NCBI GenBank assembly: GCA_045568635.1
Contig: JBJLAO010000004.1
Span: 248,001-312,000 of the forward strand
DNA length: 64,000 bases
Direction of reading: 5' to 3'
Source of the DNA: MedAcidi-G1 sp000817085
GTDB lineage: Bacteria > Actinomycetota > Acidimicrobiia > Acidimicrobiales > MedAcidi-G1
Program-made: the position numbers and the translations under genes
Notes under the pieces: generated by a model
Told to the model about the DNA's origin: nothing
Database searches by the model: none
The model's input: the letters and a program-made list of their open reading frames with translations, nothing else
Shown: piece by piece, positions 1 to 8,704 of the stretch
Layout: every line of letters begins with the position of its first letter
Position numbering within the stretch: the first letter of the stretch is position 1

Positions 1-518
1 GAAGTGCGTGAAGCTCTTTCCTCTTTACTTCTGATTAATTCAGGTGATCGTGACCACATCAAGTCGCCGTCGTAGCTGAGTTTGTAGTCAGGAGTGAACT
101 CTATTACCACTCGTGAAGGCGAATCGAGAAAATCTCTGAAGATACGCGCTTGGTCTTCGTCTGGTCTTAGAAATGCTGCGAATTCAGGGTAGAACCAGTC
201 TTTTATTTCACGGTCATCGTGTACTACGCAGTCTCCTTTGTAGGTAACTGTCTTTCCTCCACCCATTGCTGTTCCTGTGCTATTGATACACACCGATGCT
301 CTAGGAAATCTTCTTATTGCTGAGATTCGGGCTCTTCTTTCTGCAGCCGTCATCCAGATTTTTCCATCTTTTGGCAAATAAGCCATTACCACTCCGAAGG
401 CTTCCCCTTGTTTGTTGGTCCACATAAAAACACATTCCCGGTTTGTGTTGACTAGCTGTGTTTCGAGTTCTTCACTCAGAGCGCATTCTGTAAGGTCTTC
501 GTAGTTGTCTTCTGTCAT
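1..518 (-). CDS. Pyridoxamine 5'-phosphate oxidase-fold (PPOX/F420-binding) protein, 3' end outside window
   Basis: An open frame runs from an ATG at 518 to the window edge without a stop, giving 172 visible codons. The protein starts MTEDNYEDLTECALSEELE. It continues with a pattern typical of the split-barrel flavin/F420-binding family: an early strand reading CVFMWTNKQGEAFGVVM, then KIWMTAAERRARISAIRRFPRASVC, a GGGKTVTYKG strand, and a late hydrophobic strand VVIEFTPDYK. Family members of about 170-180 residues bind FMN, F420 or haem as dimers, and the substrate cannot be read from sequence. It lies in the same direction as the amidohydrolase and LLM oxidoreductase genes but at the far end, downstream of them. 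The stop codon is not in the window. The family call is by pattern only. Confidence 0.6.
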   Translation of the reverse strand, partial: MTEDNYEDLTECALSEELETQLVNTNRECVFMWTNKQGEAFGVVMAYLPKDGKIWMTAAERRARISAIRRFPRASVCINSTGTAMGGGKTVTYKGDCVVHDDREIKDWFYPEFAAFLRPDEDQARIFRDFLDSPSRVVIEFTPDYKLSYDGDLMWSRSPELIRSKEERASRT

Positions 519-561
519 ATTTTGAAACTAGAGGGATCTGTGCATTTAAGCAACTACTTGT

Positions 562-2238
562 CTAATTTCTGAGCATTTTCCCGTTCAATGCACCGGTGTG
601 TTCGCCGTCTTGCATGAAAACTTTACCGTTTACGATGGTTTTAGAGTAGCCGGTTGATCTCTGGATGAATCTTCCTGCACCTCCAGGGAAGTCGTTGACA
701 ATTTCTGGATATTCAAGTGACATTCCTTCGAAATCTATGATGTTTATGTCAGCGAAAGACCCTTGTTTTAGGCGTCCTCTGTTTTGGACACCGAAGAGAT
801 CGGCCGTGTCTGATGTCATTCGGCGGATCCCCTCCTCGAGGCTGAACTTTTCTTTTTCTCGTATCCAGTGTGTTAAGAAGAAAGTTGGTTGGCTCGCATC
901 CATAATTTGTTTGGTATGGGCCCCTGCATCAGCTAAACCGAGCGTTACATATGGTCGTGTCAACATCTCAGCGGCGGCTTCCATTTGTTGGTTTAAAACA
1001 GGCAGTATAAAAAGACGTTTGCCTTCTAGCTCTAATGCTTCGTCTATCCATTGTTCAGGGATAGACACTCCTCGTTTCTCAGCTTTAGCTGCAATACTTT
1101 CTTCTGGGCGTAAGTCATGTCTTACTGGATTTTCTGGGAGAGCGTAGAACTTTCTCCAATCCAATGGCAGGCTCTCTAATCTTTCTTCGGCAGCCTTTAT
1201 CAGCATTTCTCGTGTCTCTGAATTGGATATTCGAACTATTTTCTCTTCAAGTGGGAGGTCTGCCATCTCTGCCCAACCTTCAGCCCGATCGAACGGGGTT
1301 CTTGCACTTAGGCCAAGTAATACTCCTATGTGTTTTGAGGTTGTTTGTGGGTGTATGTCAGCTCCAAGTGAATTCTCTTCTTCGACGTAATCTAGAATTT
1401 GTAAGTGTAATTGTGGGGCTATATCAACTTGGGTTAATCCGAAAGTAACAGGACATTTAGCTAATCTGCTGATATCGCCATACATCTTTATTTCTTCTCT
1501 TGAGTCTTTTCCTCCTAATTTTGGCGCTGCTTCAAAAACTGTTCCTTTGTATTGGGCCATCACCTCTGCGAAAGCCAAGAGTTCCTCGGAAGTTGCATGA
1601 GTTCCAGGTACGAAACGCCCATCAGGGACCTTGTGTAGAAAGGTTCTTGATGTAGAAAAACCAAGCGCTCCTGAATCCAACGCTTCTTTCACCATCGGAA
1701 CCATTTTTTCGATATCTTCAGAAGTTGCAGGCGTTTCGTCAAGTGATCTTTCGCCCATAGCGGCTAAACGAACCGCGCAGTGTCCGACCATACCTCCGAC
1801 ATTCACTCCTTTTGGTAGAGCCGCTATTTCTTCTAAATATTCTCCGTACGAAGACCAATTCCATGAAAGTCCGTTGAGGATACTTTCAGCAGGGATGTCT
1901 TCAACCGACTCCATCATTTCTGCAAGTACTGTTGCCCCGTTTTTTGAAACAGGAGCGAAAGTTACTCCACAATTTCCTAGGACCACTGAAGTCACGCCGT
2001 GCCAGCATGATGGGCTTGCGATAGGGTCCCACGCCAGTTGAGCATCTAAATGTGTGTGTATGTCTACAAATCCAGGGGTAACGATCTGGCCATCGGCATC
2101 AATTTCTCTTTTTCCTTTACTATCTACCTTGCCGACTTCAACTATTCGGTCACCTTCTACAGCTATATCGGCTGTGAACGCGGGGGATCCAGTTCCGTCA
2201 ACTATTGAACCGCTTCTGATTACTAAATCAATTGTCAT
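562..2238 (-). CDS. N-acyl-D-amino-acid deacylase-like amidohydrolase
   Basis: This 558-residue protein belongs to the metal-dependent amidohydrolase superfamily, in the branch that includes D-aminoacylase, which hydrolyses N-acyl-D-amino acids. The N-terminal beta domain (MTIDLVIRSGSIVDGTG) is followed by the metal-binding HTHLD motif at residues 61-65. DAGAHTKQIMD near residue 440 supplies a late His/Asp site of the barrel, and a C-terminal strand region (GRLKQGSFADINIID) closes the beta domain. Length fits the 480-580 residues usual for this branch. The ATG is preceded by AAGAGGG at a good distance. It sits downstream of the LLM oxidoreductase gene with a 28-base gap, so the two may be co-transcribed. 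The exact substrate is unknown because many actinobacterial members of this branch are uncharacterised. Confidence 0.8.
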   Translation of the reverse strand: MTIDLVIRSGSIVDGTGSPAFTADIAVEGDRIVEVGKVDSKGKREIDADGQIVTPGFVDIHTHLDAQLAWDPIASPSCWHGVTSVVLGNCGVTFAPVSKNGATVLAEMMESVEDIPAESILNGLSWNWSSYGEYLEEIAALPKGVNVGGMVGHCAVRLAAMGERSLDETPATSEDIEKMVPMVKEALDSGALGFSTSRTFLHKVPDGRFVPGTHATSEELLAFAEVMAQYKGTVFEAAPKLGGKDSREEIKMYGDISRLAKCPVTFGLTQVDIAPQLHLQILDYVEEENSLGADIHPQTTSKHIGVLLGLSARTPFDRAEGWAEMADLPLEEKIVRISNSETREMLIKAAEERLESLPLDWRKFYALPENPVRHDLRPEESIAAKAEKRGVSIPEQWIDEALELEGKRLFILPVLNQQMEAAAEMLTRPYVTLGLADAGAHTKQIMDASQPTFFLTHWIREKEKFSLEEGIRRMTSDTADLFGVQNRGRLKQGSFADINIIDFEGMSLEYPEIVNDFPGGAGRFIQRSTGYSKTIVNGKVFMQDGEHTGALNGKMLRN

Positions 2239-2266
2239 TTAGCCCTCTTTTGATTTCATACTTTAT

Positions 2267-3103
2267 TCACTTTAAGAAACTTACATAGCTGTCGAGAGTT
2301 TCGAGTACGTGCTCTCGTGGGCCTGCTGGCACTCTCAAAATTACTTCGTCTACTCCTAATTCTTCAAAGTAATCAAGTTTTCCCTGGTCTGGGACCGTTC
2401 CGAAAGGAATGATGGAAATTTCTGAAAAGTCTCTTTCTTTGGATTCGCAAACTTTTTGCAAATCCGACAATGATGCCTTTATGCCGGACCCTCCTATAGG
2501 CATCCATCCGTTTCCAAATTCTGCTATGTGTTGAAAAATCGTTGGGCCTGGGGCCCCGCCTAACATAACTCGCGGGCCTTTTTCTTTGACTGGTTTAGGC
2601 CAAGCCCAACTTGGGTCAAAATCTATAAACTCGCCATGAAATTCGGCCTCTTCTTCTGTCCAAAGTTGTTTCACTGCAAGCATCGTTTCTCGGACTCTTT
2701 CCCTACGGGTTGAGAACTCGACCCCATGATGAAACATTTCTTCACGGTTCCACCCGTACCCGATACCCATTTCAAATCTTCCACCCGAAATTACATCAAG
2801 CGTAGAAATGCTTTTAGCTATATTTATTGGGTTGTGTTGAGCTACAAGAAGCACTCCGGTTCCTAGTCTGATTTTTGATGTAACTGCTGCTGCTGCTGTG
2901 AGCGAGATGAGTGGGTCAGGTAATCGTGGATAATCCTCAGGTGCGATTCCACTGACAGCGGGAATGGGCGTTTTTTCACTTGAAGGAATGTGCGTATGCT
3001 CGGGTATGAATACTGAACTGAAACCTCTAAGTTCCGCTTCAACTGCTAGTTCCCTGATGTCTATGCACCGGTCAGTTAGGTGAATAGTTATTCCTAAATC
3101 CAT
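2267..3103 (-). CDS. LLM class F420-dependent oxidoreductase
   Basis: This 278-residue protein is a luciferase-like monooxygenase fold enzyme. These enzymes usually use reduced or oxidised F420, or FMN, for hydride transfer in a TIM barrel. Visible family marks are the first strand MDLGITIHLTD, the stretch KIRLGTGVLLVAQHNPINIAKSISTLDVISGGRFEMGIGYGW split over residues ~76-118, and PRVMLGGAPGP in the second half. Length matches the TIGR03619-like branch. Upstream of the ATG the reverse strand reads TATTCT six bases before the start and no Shine-Dalgarno, which would fit a leaderless transcript (inference). The gene is divergent from the GYD-domain gene. The substrate is unknown. Confidence 0.82.
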   Translation of the reverse strand: MDLGITIHLTDRCIDIRELAVEAELRGFSSVFIPEHTHIPSSEKTPIPAVSGIAPEDYPRLPDPLISLTAAAAVTSKIRLGTGVLLVAQHNPINIAKSISTLDVISGGRFEMGIGYGWNREEMFHHGVEFSTRRERVRETMLAVKQLWTEEEAEFHGEFIDFDPSWAWPKPVKEKGPRVMLGGAPGPTIFQHIAEFGNGWMPIGGSGIKASLSDLQKVCESKERDFSEISIIPFGTVPDQGKLDYFEELGVDEVILRVPAGPREHVLETLDSYVSFLK

Positions 3104-3195
3104 CTTTGAAGAATAGGTGCGAATTGGGCCTAGTGGTAACTCTTAAACCACTCTTGTATATATTTGCTATTACCTACTATTTTAAAGGAGTTTAA

Positions 3196-3522
3196 ATGCC
3201 TCATTTTTTAGTTAAAGGCAACTACACGGCTGAAGGTTCAAAAGGACTTTTAGGTGAAGGTGGTTCATCAAGAATTGATCAGGCCAAATCATTAATTGAA
3301 TCTCTAGGTGGGAACCTTGAATGCATGTACTTCTCTTACGGTGAAGATGACATAGTCGGCATATGCGAGATGCCTGATAGTGCAGCCGCTGCGGCTGTTA
3401 GCCTGACGGTTTCCTCTACAGGAGCGGTCAATGTCAGCCTTACGCCCCTTATCAGCGCAGAAGAAATAGACGCTGCTTCAGATAAAGCAAAGGGTCTCGC
3501 TTACAGGCCGCCTGGAAGCTAA
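3196..3522 (+). CDS. GYD-domain protein
   Basis: This 108-residue cytoplasmic protein matches the small GYD family: MPHFLVKGNYTAEGSKGL at the N-terminus, a GGSSRIDQAKSLIESLGG helix, and then the diagnostic FSYGEDDIVGICEMPD strand. Family function is not established; members are compact ferredoxin-like folds found in many soil and marine bacteria. AAAGGAG lies eight bases before the ATG and supports this start. The gene is alone on the plus strand, divergent from the LLM oxidoreductase and convergent with the nitroreductase. The 92-base divergent gap must hold both promoters. Confidence 0.75.
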   Translation: MPHFLVKGNYTAEGSKGLLGEGGSSRIDQAKSLIESLGGNLECMYFSYGEDDIVGICEMPDSAAAAAVSLTVSSTGAVNVSLTPLISAEEIDAASDKAKGLAYRPPGS

Positions 3523-3570
3523 CCGGCAACTATCTGGCTTTTAAAATACTTAGTAGCGCGTTTTATCTTG

Positions 3571-4248
3571 CTACTTGGGGTCACTTTTAAAAACGTTTCC
3601 TTTATATGAGTCAACTGTCGTAAAGTCTTCGACGTTGCGTCTTGTCAGTTGAGAGAGTTGCTTTACTGGTTTTCCAATCGGAATCATTGCAGCTATGGCA
3701 TGGTTCTGAGGTAAATCTAAAATTTCGCGAACTGACTCCTCTTCGGGAACTATTGCCGTTGTTATAACTCCTCCTAATCCTTCGTTTCGGGCTGCCATAA
3801 GTATGTTCCACACGAATGGGTAGACGGAAGCTCCGGTGACTACTCCGATTCTTTCTAAACCCTTATCCATTGAAGCAACTGCAGAAAGATCGATGCTCAC
3901 AATCAGGAGGAGAGGTACTTTTTCTAGCTTGTTGAACATTTCAAAGTCATGAACCGAACTTTTATCAATTTCTTGTTCTGATACAGATGAATGTTCGACG
4001 GTATTAAATGGAACTTCTCCAGCTTTTCGTTGAGCGTCATAGAGCAGAAGAGTGGGTCCACATAGTTGACCTAATTTTCTTTTTTTTTCAGGATCTTTAA
4101 CGACCACCACATGAACACCTTGTCGATTACCTCCTGAGGGTGCAAAACGTGCACTGTCAAGAATTCGATGGGTCACTTCGTCTTCAATTTTTTCATCTTG
4201 AAACTCACGACAAGCAAATGTTGTTCTCATCACTTCAAGTAAGTCCAT
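3571..4248 (-). CDS. Nitroreductase family protein
   Basis: The protein is an FMN-dependent nitroreductase-fold oxidoreductase that would use NAD(P)H to reduce nitro groups, quinones or related substrates. It begins MDLLEVMRTTFACREF, followed by the SARFAPSGGNRQG FMN-binding loop near residues 36-48, and has the late segment NEGLGGVITT typical of the fold. An upstream start at 4305 is open (19 more residues) but would overlap the preceding lipoprotein gene by 49 bases. The ATG at 4248 sits eight bases after that gene's stop and begins exactly where family alignments normally start, so it is preferred. It is likely in an operon with the LysM lipoprotein gene. The physiological substrate is unknown. 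Confidence 0.8.
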   Translation of the reverse strand: MDLLEVMRTTFACREFQDEKIEDEVTHRILDSARFAPSGGNRQGVHVVVVKDPEKKRKLGQLCGPTLLLYDAQRKAGEVPFNTVEHSSVSEQEIDKSSVHDFEMFNKLEKVPLLLIVSIDLSAVASMDKGLERIGVVTGASVYPFVWNILMAARNEGLGGVITTAIVPEEESVREILDLPQNHAIAAMIPIGKPVKQLSQLTRRNVEDFTTVDSYKGNVFKSDPK

Positions 4249-4256
4249 GAGGAATA

Positions 4257-5402
4257 CTAAGACGGATTTCGTGACAACATTGCGACGGGGCCTGTGATAT
4301 CCCAATAGGCGTCTAGTTGACTGTAAGGAATGGTTATAGACATATCATTTGTTCCAGCACCTCCAACTGTGAATGGTGCAAAGGAGATGACCAGACCGCC
4401 TTTCGTGAGATTGAATCTACTGAAATTAGATATTTGTGGACTGGCTCCTGTGAGCATCCTCTCATCTGTCCATTCCTCATTGTTCAGTTTGGTAATTGCG
4501 ATCTCCGATAATGCTCCCACCCAGTCAGAATTGGGGTTAAACAATTCTTCTATACCTATTGGTTCCCCTGTTAGCAGATTAAATGTTTCAGTTTTTATTT
4601 CAGATTGATCGCTTATGAGATTCGGGAAGAGGATCTTACGATTATTACGGACACTGAAATAGTCATCTGTGGCTAACATCACTTCGTAATTCTCTTGCAA
4701 CCACATGCATCGGTCAACGAATGCTCTGCATGCGTAACCTGATTTCTCGATGTTGTTAGTTATTTCTTCAAGAAAAACTTTTATCTCTGCCTGTACAAGC
4801 CCTCTTATACGACCATTTACTTTAGGAGATTCTCTTGGCCCTTCTATACGTGGCCAACTGACGTATACCTCAATTTTTCCCGAACCGCCTAATGGTTTTA
4901 AGTCAGGGCCATAGGCAGCTATGCCTGTGTCGATGTTGCAGGCAAGGTCTTGCATGTAAACGGTTGGGCCGTCTGGGAATTCCCTTTCTTCTGAGCGTTT
5001 GCGGGGAATAATGAGGGTTTGTCCTACTTTTAACTTATTTGGATCACTCATTGAATTAGCTCGCATGAAGTCGTCAACTGTGCTTTCAAATCTTTTTGCA
5101 ATCACACCGAGTGTGTCGCCTGGTTCAACAGTGACTGTTGGTGGACCTTCCTCTTTTACTTCAACGGGCTCTATGGCTATCTCAGATAAACACTCGGCTT
5201 TTTTTTGTTCCAACTCTGGCAATTCGCGCTGTTCCCAGCCTGGAATATCTAGCGAAGGCAGAGTCGTTGTTGCCTGATTCTCGGGGAAAAGATTTGCGAA
5301 AGTAGTCGTAACGAGACTTTCTTGTTGTTCTCTATCAGTTTCTCCACAGGAAGAGACGGTCAAGAACAGTAAGACCAAAAAACTTAAACGACAAAACAAC
5401 AT
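4257..5402 (-). CDS. LysM-domain lipoprotein with C-terminal DUF3298/RsiV-like domain
   Basis: This 381-residue predicted lipoprotein has a hydrophobic signal (LSFLVLLFLTV) ending in a lipobox-like VSSC near residue 19. A peptidoglycan- or glycan-binding LysM domain spans about residues 90-135 (VEPGDTLGVIAKRF ... LKVGQTLIIP). The C-terminal half resembles the DUF3298/RsiV extracellular domain: FNLLTGEPIGIEELF, then GLVISFAPFTVGGAGTNDMSITIPYSQL. RsiV binds lysozyme in Bacillus, but here the domain sits on a lipoprotein, not an anti-sigma factor. Cysteines at about 155, 222 and 230 could form disulfides. AGAGGG precedes the ATG. The gene is divergent from the membrane spermidine-synthase-like gene with a gap of about 60 bases. 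Its function is inferred to be cell-envelope related. Confidence 0.7.
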   Translation of the reverse strand: MLFCRLSFLVLLFLTVSSCGETDREQQESLVTTTFANLFPENQATTTLPSLDIPGWEQRELPELEQKKAECLSEIAIEPVEVKEEGPPTVTVEPGDTLGVIAKRFESTVDDFMRANSMSDPNKLKVGQTLIIPRKRSEEREFPDGPTVYMQDLACNIDTGIAAYGPDLKPLGGSGKIEVYVSWPRIEGPRESPKVNGRIRGLVQAEIKVFLEEITNNIEKSGYACRAFVDRCMWLQENYEVMLATDDYFSVRNNRKILFPNLISDQSEIKTETFNLLTGEPIGIEELFNPNSDWVGALSEIAITKLNNEEWTDERMLTGASPQISNFSRFNLTKGGLVISFAPFTVGGAGTNDMSITIPYSQLDAYWDITGPVAMLSRNPS

Positions 5403-5462
5403 CTAAAAATCCCTCTTGAACAATGCCTGCTTACACAATATTGCCTATTTAAATCGATAGAC

Positions 5463-7514
5463 ATGATCCCAAACATTACAGTGCAGAGTAATACATTGAA
5501 AGAAGCTAATGACATGCAGCTAACAACGGCAACAAACGGAGTTCGCTTTAGGCTTGCCGTTTCAGCTTTCCTCTTGCTTTTTGTTGAGCTGGCTTTGATT
5601 CGCTGGTTAGGCGCCAACATTGTGTACTTAGCTTATTTTTCAAATTTTGTTCTGATAGGAAGTTTTCTGGGAATTGGTTTAGGTTTCTTGTGGGCGAGTC
5701 GTTCAGAGAAGTCTTTGTTTCCTCTAGCTCCTTATTTTCTTTCAGGATTCATCATTTTCGTCAAATTATTCGACGTTAGTATCGAAGTTGGTGGAAGTGA
5801 TCTGATTTTCTTTGCTGATCAGCGTCCAGTTGGCCCTCCCAGATGGTTCATATTGACAGTTGTTTTCTGCGTGGTGGCGGCATGTGTTGCGTGTTTAGCT
5901 GACGGTGTTGCTAGAAGTTTTTCTAAACTTAAGCCACTCGACGCGTATCGTTGGGATTTGGTTGGTTCCATAGCAGGAGTTGCTTTTTTTTCAGTTCTTT
6001 CATTCGCTGGATTGCCACCAATATTTTGGGGTCTGATTGCAAGCATCATTCTTTTGGCACTTCTTCATGATGGAAATTTGAAAAAAATTTTATTGCAAGT
6101 AATCGCTCTTGCTTTATTGGTTGTGTTTCTGGCTTTTGAATCAGTGGGCCCCAATAAAGCCTGGTCGCCTTATTATGCGCTCTCATGGGAGGATCAATCT
6201 TCTGGGGGTGTGGTTATGAAAATCAACGACGTTGCTACTTGGGGGCAGGCGAACATAGACGATGAGTCTCCCTACGGTTTCATTTATGACATGCACACAA
6301 AGGAAAACCCCGGGGAGGTGTTGATAATTGGGGCGGGCTCAGGAAATGACGTTGCTGTTGCTCTCGACAGAGGAGCTAAGAGCGTTGACGCTGTGGAAAT
6401 CGATCCAAAGCTTTTGGAAATAGCTGAAAAATATCATCCAAATGAGCCTTACAGCGATCCTCGTGTTGAAACTCATGTCGATGATGGTCGTGCATTTCTT
6501 GAAAGCAGTTCGAAAAAATGGGACATGATACTTTTAGCTCTGCCTGATTCTTTGACTGTGGTTTTGGGGCAAGGTTCTGTTCGTTTAGAAAGTTATCTTT
6601 TCACCAAAGAAGCTGTGAAGTCATACCGTGAGCATCTGAAGCCGGATGGTGTTTTTGCTATGTATAACTTCATGAGAGAGTCTTGGCTAGTCGACAGGTA
6701 CGCTGCGACTCTTGATAAGGAATTTACCCAGTCACCGTGCGTGATAGATGCCGAAGCGCGTTTTCTCTCGGTTTTGGTAGCTACAGACGCGCCGAGTTCG
6801 CTTAACTGTCCAAGTGGATCCAATTGGTCTTCTTCATTAGACACACCTTCACCGGTTTCCGATGATCAACCTTTTCCTTATCTAAGAACTGCTCATATTC
6901 CCGGTTTCTACCTGCTTACTACTTTGTTGATTCTTTTGGTTTCGGCTTTCAGTGTTCGTGCCGCTGCTGGCTCGCTTAGCGGTTTCAGACGACATTATGA
7001 TGTCTTTTTTATGGGTCTGGCTTTTCTGCTGCTAGAGACCAAAAACGTGGTTCAATTCGCTTTGCTATTTGGGACAACCTGGTTTGTCAACGCTCTCGTA
7101 TTCATGAGTGTCTTATTATCAGTTTTATTTGCCGTTGAGTTAAGTCAAAGATTTAAAATGCCGAAACCTAAAATTCTTTACTTTCTTCTTGCGCTTTCCT
7201 TGGCTGTTAACTGGATTATTCCAGCAGAGTCATTACTCTCGCTCAGTCCGGTAATTCGATTATTTTTTGCTGGAACCTTAGCTTTTCTCCCCATATTTTT
7301 AGCCAATCTTATTTTTGCGGAGCGTTTCGGTGGCGAGAAAGATTCAACAGTTGCCTTTGGAGCCAACCTTTTAGGTGCTGTGCTTGGTGGGCTTCTTGAA
7401 TATACAGCTCTACTGGTCGGCTACCGTTCACTGCTATTTGTAGTCGCTGCTGCTTATGCTTTGGCCTTCCTCTCGGATGTAAGAAGAAAATCAGGCAGTG
7501 AACTCGAACTCTGA
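5463..7514 (+). CDS. Membrane-embedded spermidine synthase-like protein
   Basis: This 683-residue protein has about seven hydrophobic N-terminal segments (for example VSAFLLLFVELALIRWL and FVLIGSFLGIGLGFLW). A soluble Rossmann methyltransferase-type domain covers about residues 270-430, and a further group of C-terminal membrane segments follows. The central domain shows the spermidine/spermine synthase fold: EVLIIGAGSGNDVAVAL, then VDAVEIDPKLLEIA, then VDDGRAFLE. Family members of this architecture are mostly uncharacterised, and whether it makes polyamines is uncertain. The first ATG at 5463 is reported. An ATG at 5514 (MQLTTATNG) starts closer to the first membrane segment and has a weak AAGAAG upstream, so the true start may be there. 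Its last 17 bases overlap the next gene. Confidence 0.65.
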   Translation: MIPNITVQSNTLKEANDMQLTTATNGVRFRLAVSAFLLLFVELALIRWLGANIVYLAYFSNFVLIGSFLGIGLGFLWASRSEKSLFPLAPYFLSGFIIFVKLFDVSIEVGGSDLIFFADQRPVGPPRWFILTVVFCVVAACVACLADGVARSFSKLKPLDAYRWDLVGSIAGVAFFSVLSFAGLPPIFWGLIASIILLALLHDGNLKKILLQVIALALLVVFLAFESVGPNKAWSPYYALSWEDQSSGGVVMKINDVATWGQANIDDESPYGFIYDMHTKENPGEVLIIGAGSGNDVAVALDRGAKSVDAVEIDPKLLEIAEKYHPNEPYSDPRVETHVDDGRAFLESSSKKWDMILLALPDSLTVVLGQGSVRLESYLFTKEAVKSYREHLKPDGVFAMYNFMRESWLVDRYAATLDKEFTQSPCVIDAEARFLSVLVATDAPSSLNCPSGSNWSSSLDTPSPVSDDQPFPYLRTAHIPGFYLLTTLLILLVSAFSVRAAAGSLSGFRRHYDVFFMGLAFLLLETKNVVQFALLFGTTWFVNALVFMSVLLSVLFAVELSQRFKMPKPKILYFLLALSLAVNWIIPAESLLSLSPVIRLFFAGTLAFLPIFLANLIFAERFGGEKDSTVAFGANLLGAVLGGLLEYTALLVGYRSLLFVVAAAYALAFLSDVRRKSGSELEL

Positions 7515-8697
7515 CTTCGTTTGGGATGTTTGTGTTATAGGTAAGGGTCTTTTAGGTTCTGCAGCTGCGAGGCATCTTTCTGAAATGGGTTTAAGGGTTT
7601 TGCTTCTCGGCCCAGATGAACCATCGAAACGGTCTGAACACTCTGGTGTGTTTGGAAGTCACTACGATTCGGGGCGTATAACTCGTATTATCGATACAGA
7701 CTTGTACTGCTCTAAAATCGCAGAAGCATCAATATCAAGGTATCGAGACATAGAAGAATCTTCAGGTATTGATTTTTATCAAGCTGTTGGTCATTTAGCG
7801 GTTTCACCAGTCAAGGCTTATGTCGATGAAGTCACTAATACGGCTAGGCAACTAGATGTTGGTTTCAAATCTTTAAGTAGCTCTGAGCTTGCTTATACTT
7901 TCCCTTATTTTTCATTTCCTAATGGAGTTTCGGGGGTTTACGAACACTCAACAGGGGGTTATGTGAATCCAAGGAATTTGATAAAAGCTCAAAGTGAAAT
8001 GGTTCTGAATGCGAAAAATGAAATTCTCACTGAAACTGTTTCAAAGATTGAAAAAATCAAAGACTTTTTTGAGGTTCTTACTGAAAGCGGTAAAAAAGTG
8101 AGATCTAGTCAGGTTCTTGTAGCTTGTGGAGTTTTCAGCGAAGGAGTAATACCCGGTGGGGAGAAGTTAGATCTGGAAATTTGTGAAAGCACTGTTTTAT
8201 TAGCTGAGTTGACGGAAAAAAATGCTGTACAACTGCAACAGATGCCATCACTTGTCTTCAGGCACAATTCTGAAATTGAAAAAGGTGTTTATTTGCTTCC
8301 ACCTATCAGATATCCGGATCAAAAAATATACATAAAAATTGGACATTCTGAGAGCCGCCCTATGTTAGACCCGGCAACAAATTTGACCAATTGGTTTCAA
8401 AGCGATGGTGATCGAGTGCTTGCAGACTGGCTAGAGTCACAACTTTTAGATCTTCTTCCTGATGTCAGTTTCTCTAATATGAAAACTGAGAGTTGCGCTG
8501 TCTCTAGATCTTCAACAGGTCGACAATTTATTGATGTAATAGATGAATCTGGCATTCATGTTTTATTGGCTGGTAATGGTTATTCTGCTAAATCTTCAGA
8601 CGAACTAGGCCGTATCGCCGCACATAAGATAATTTCTGGTGAGGTGCCGGACGAATATTCTGACATTGATTTTACGGTGAAATATAAAAGAATGTAG
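7498..8697 (+). CDS. FAD-dependent oxidoreductase, DAO/sarcosine oxidase-like
   Basis: This 399-residue flavoprotein is of the D-amino acid oxidase/sarcosine oxidase type. The dinucleotide-binding motif GKGLLG is at residues 15-20 (consensus GxGxxG), and the C-terminal FAD-closing segment reads HVLLAGNGYSAKSSDELGRIAA. Members oxidise secondary amines such as sarcosine, dimethylglycine or N-methyl amino acids. Translation appears to start at a GTG that overlaps the upstream membrane-protein gene by 17 bases. The MttB-family methyltransferase gene follows after seven bases, so these three genes are probably one operon. The context suggests a role in breaking down methylated amines, but no substrate can be assigned from sequence. 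Confidence 0.75.
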   Translation: MNSNSDFVWDVCVIGKGLLGSAAARHLSEMGLRVLLLGPDEPSKRSEHSGVFGSHYDSGRITRIIDTDLYCSKIAEASISRYRDIEESSGIDFYQAVGHLAVSPVKAYVDEVTNTARQLDVGFKSLSSSELAYTFPYFSFPNGVSGVYEHSTGGYVNPRNLIKAQSEMVLNAKNEILTETVSKIEKIKDFFEVLTESGKKVRSSQVLVACGVFSEGVIPGGEKLDLEICESTVLLAELTEKNAVQLQQMPSLVFRHNSEIEKGVYLLPPIRYPDQKIYIKIGHSESRPMLDPATNLTNWFQSDGDRVLADWLESQLLDLLPDVSFSNMKTESCAVSRSSTGRQFIDVIDESGIHVLLAGNGYSAKSSDELGRIAAHKIISGEVPDEYSDIDFTVKYKRM

Positions 8698-8704
8698 GTC
8701 TTAA

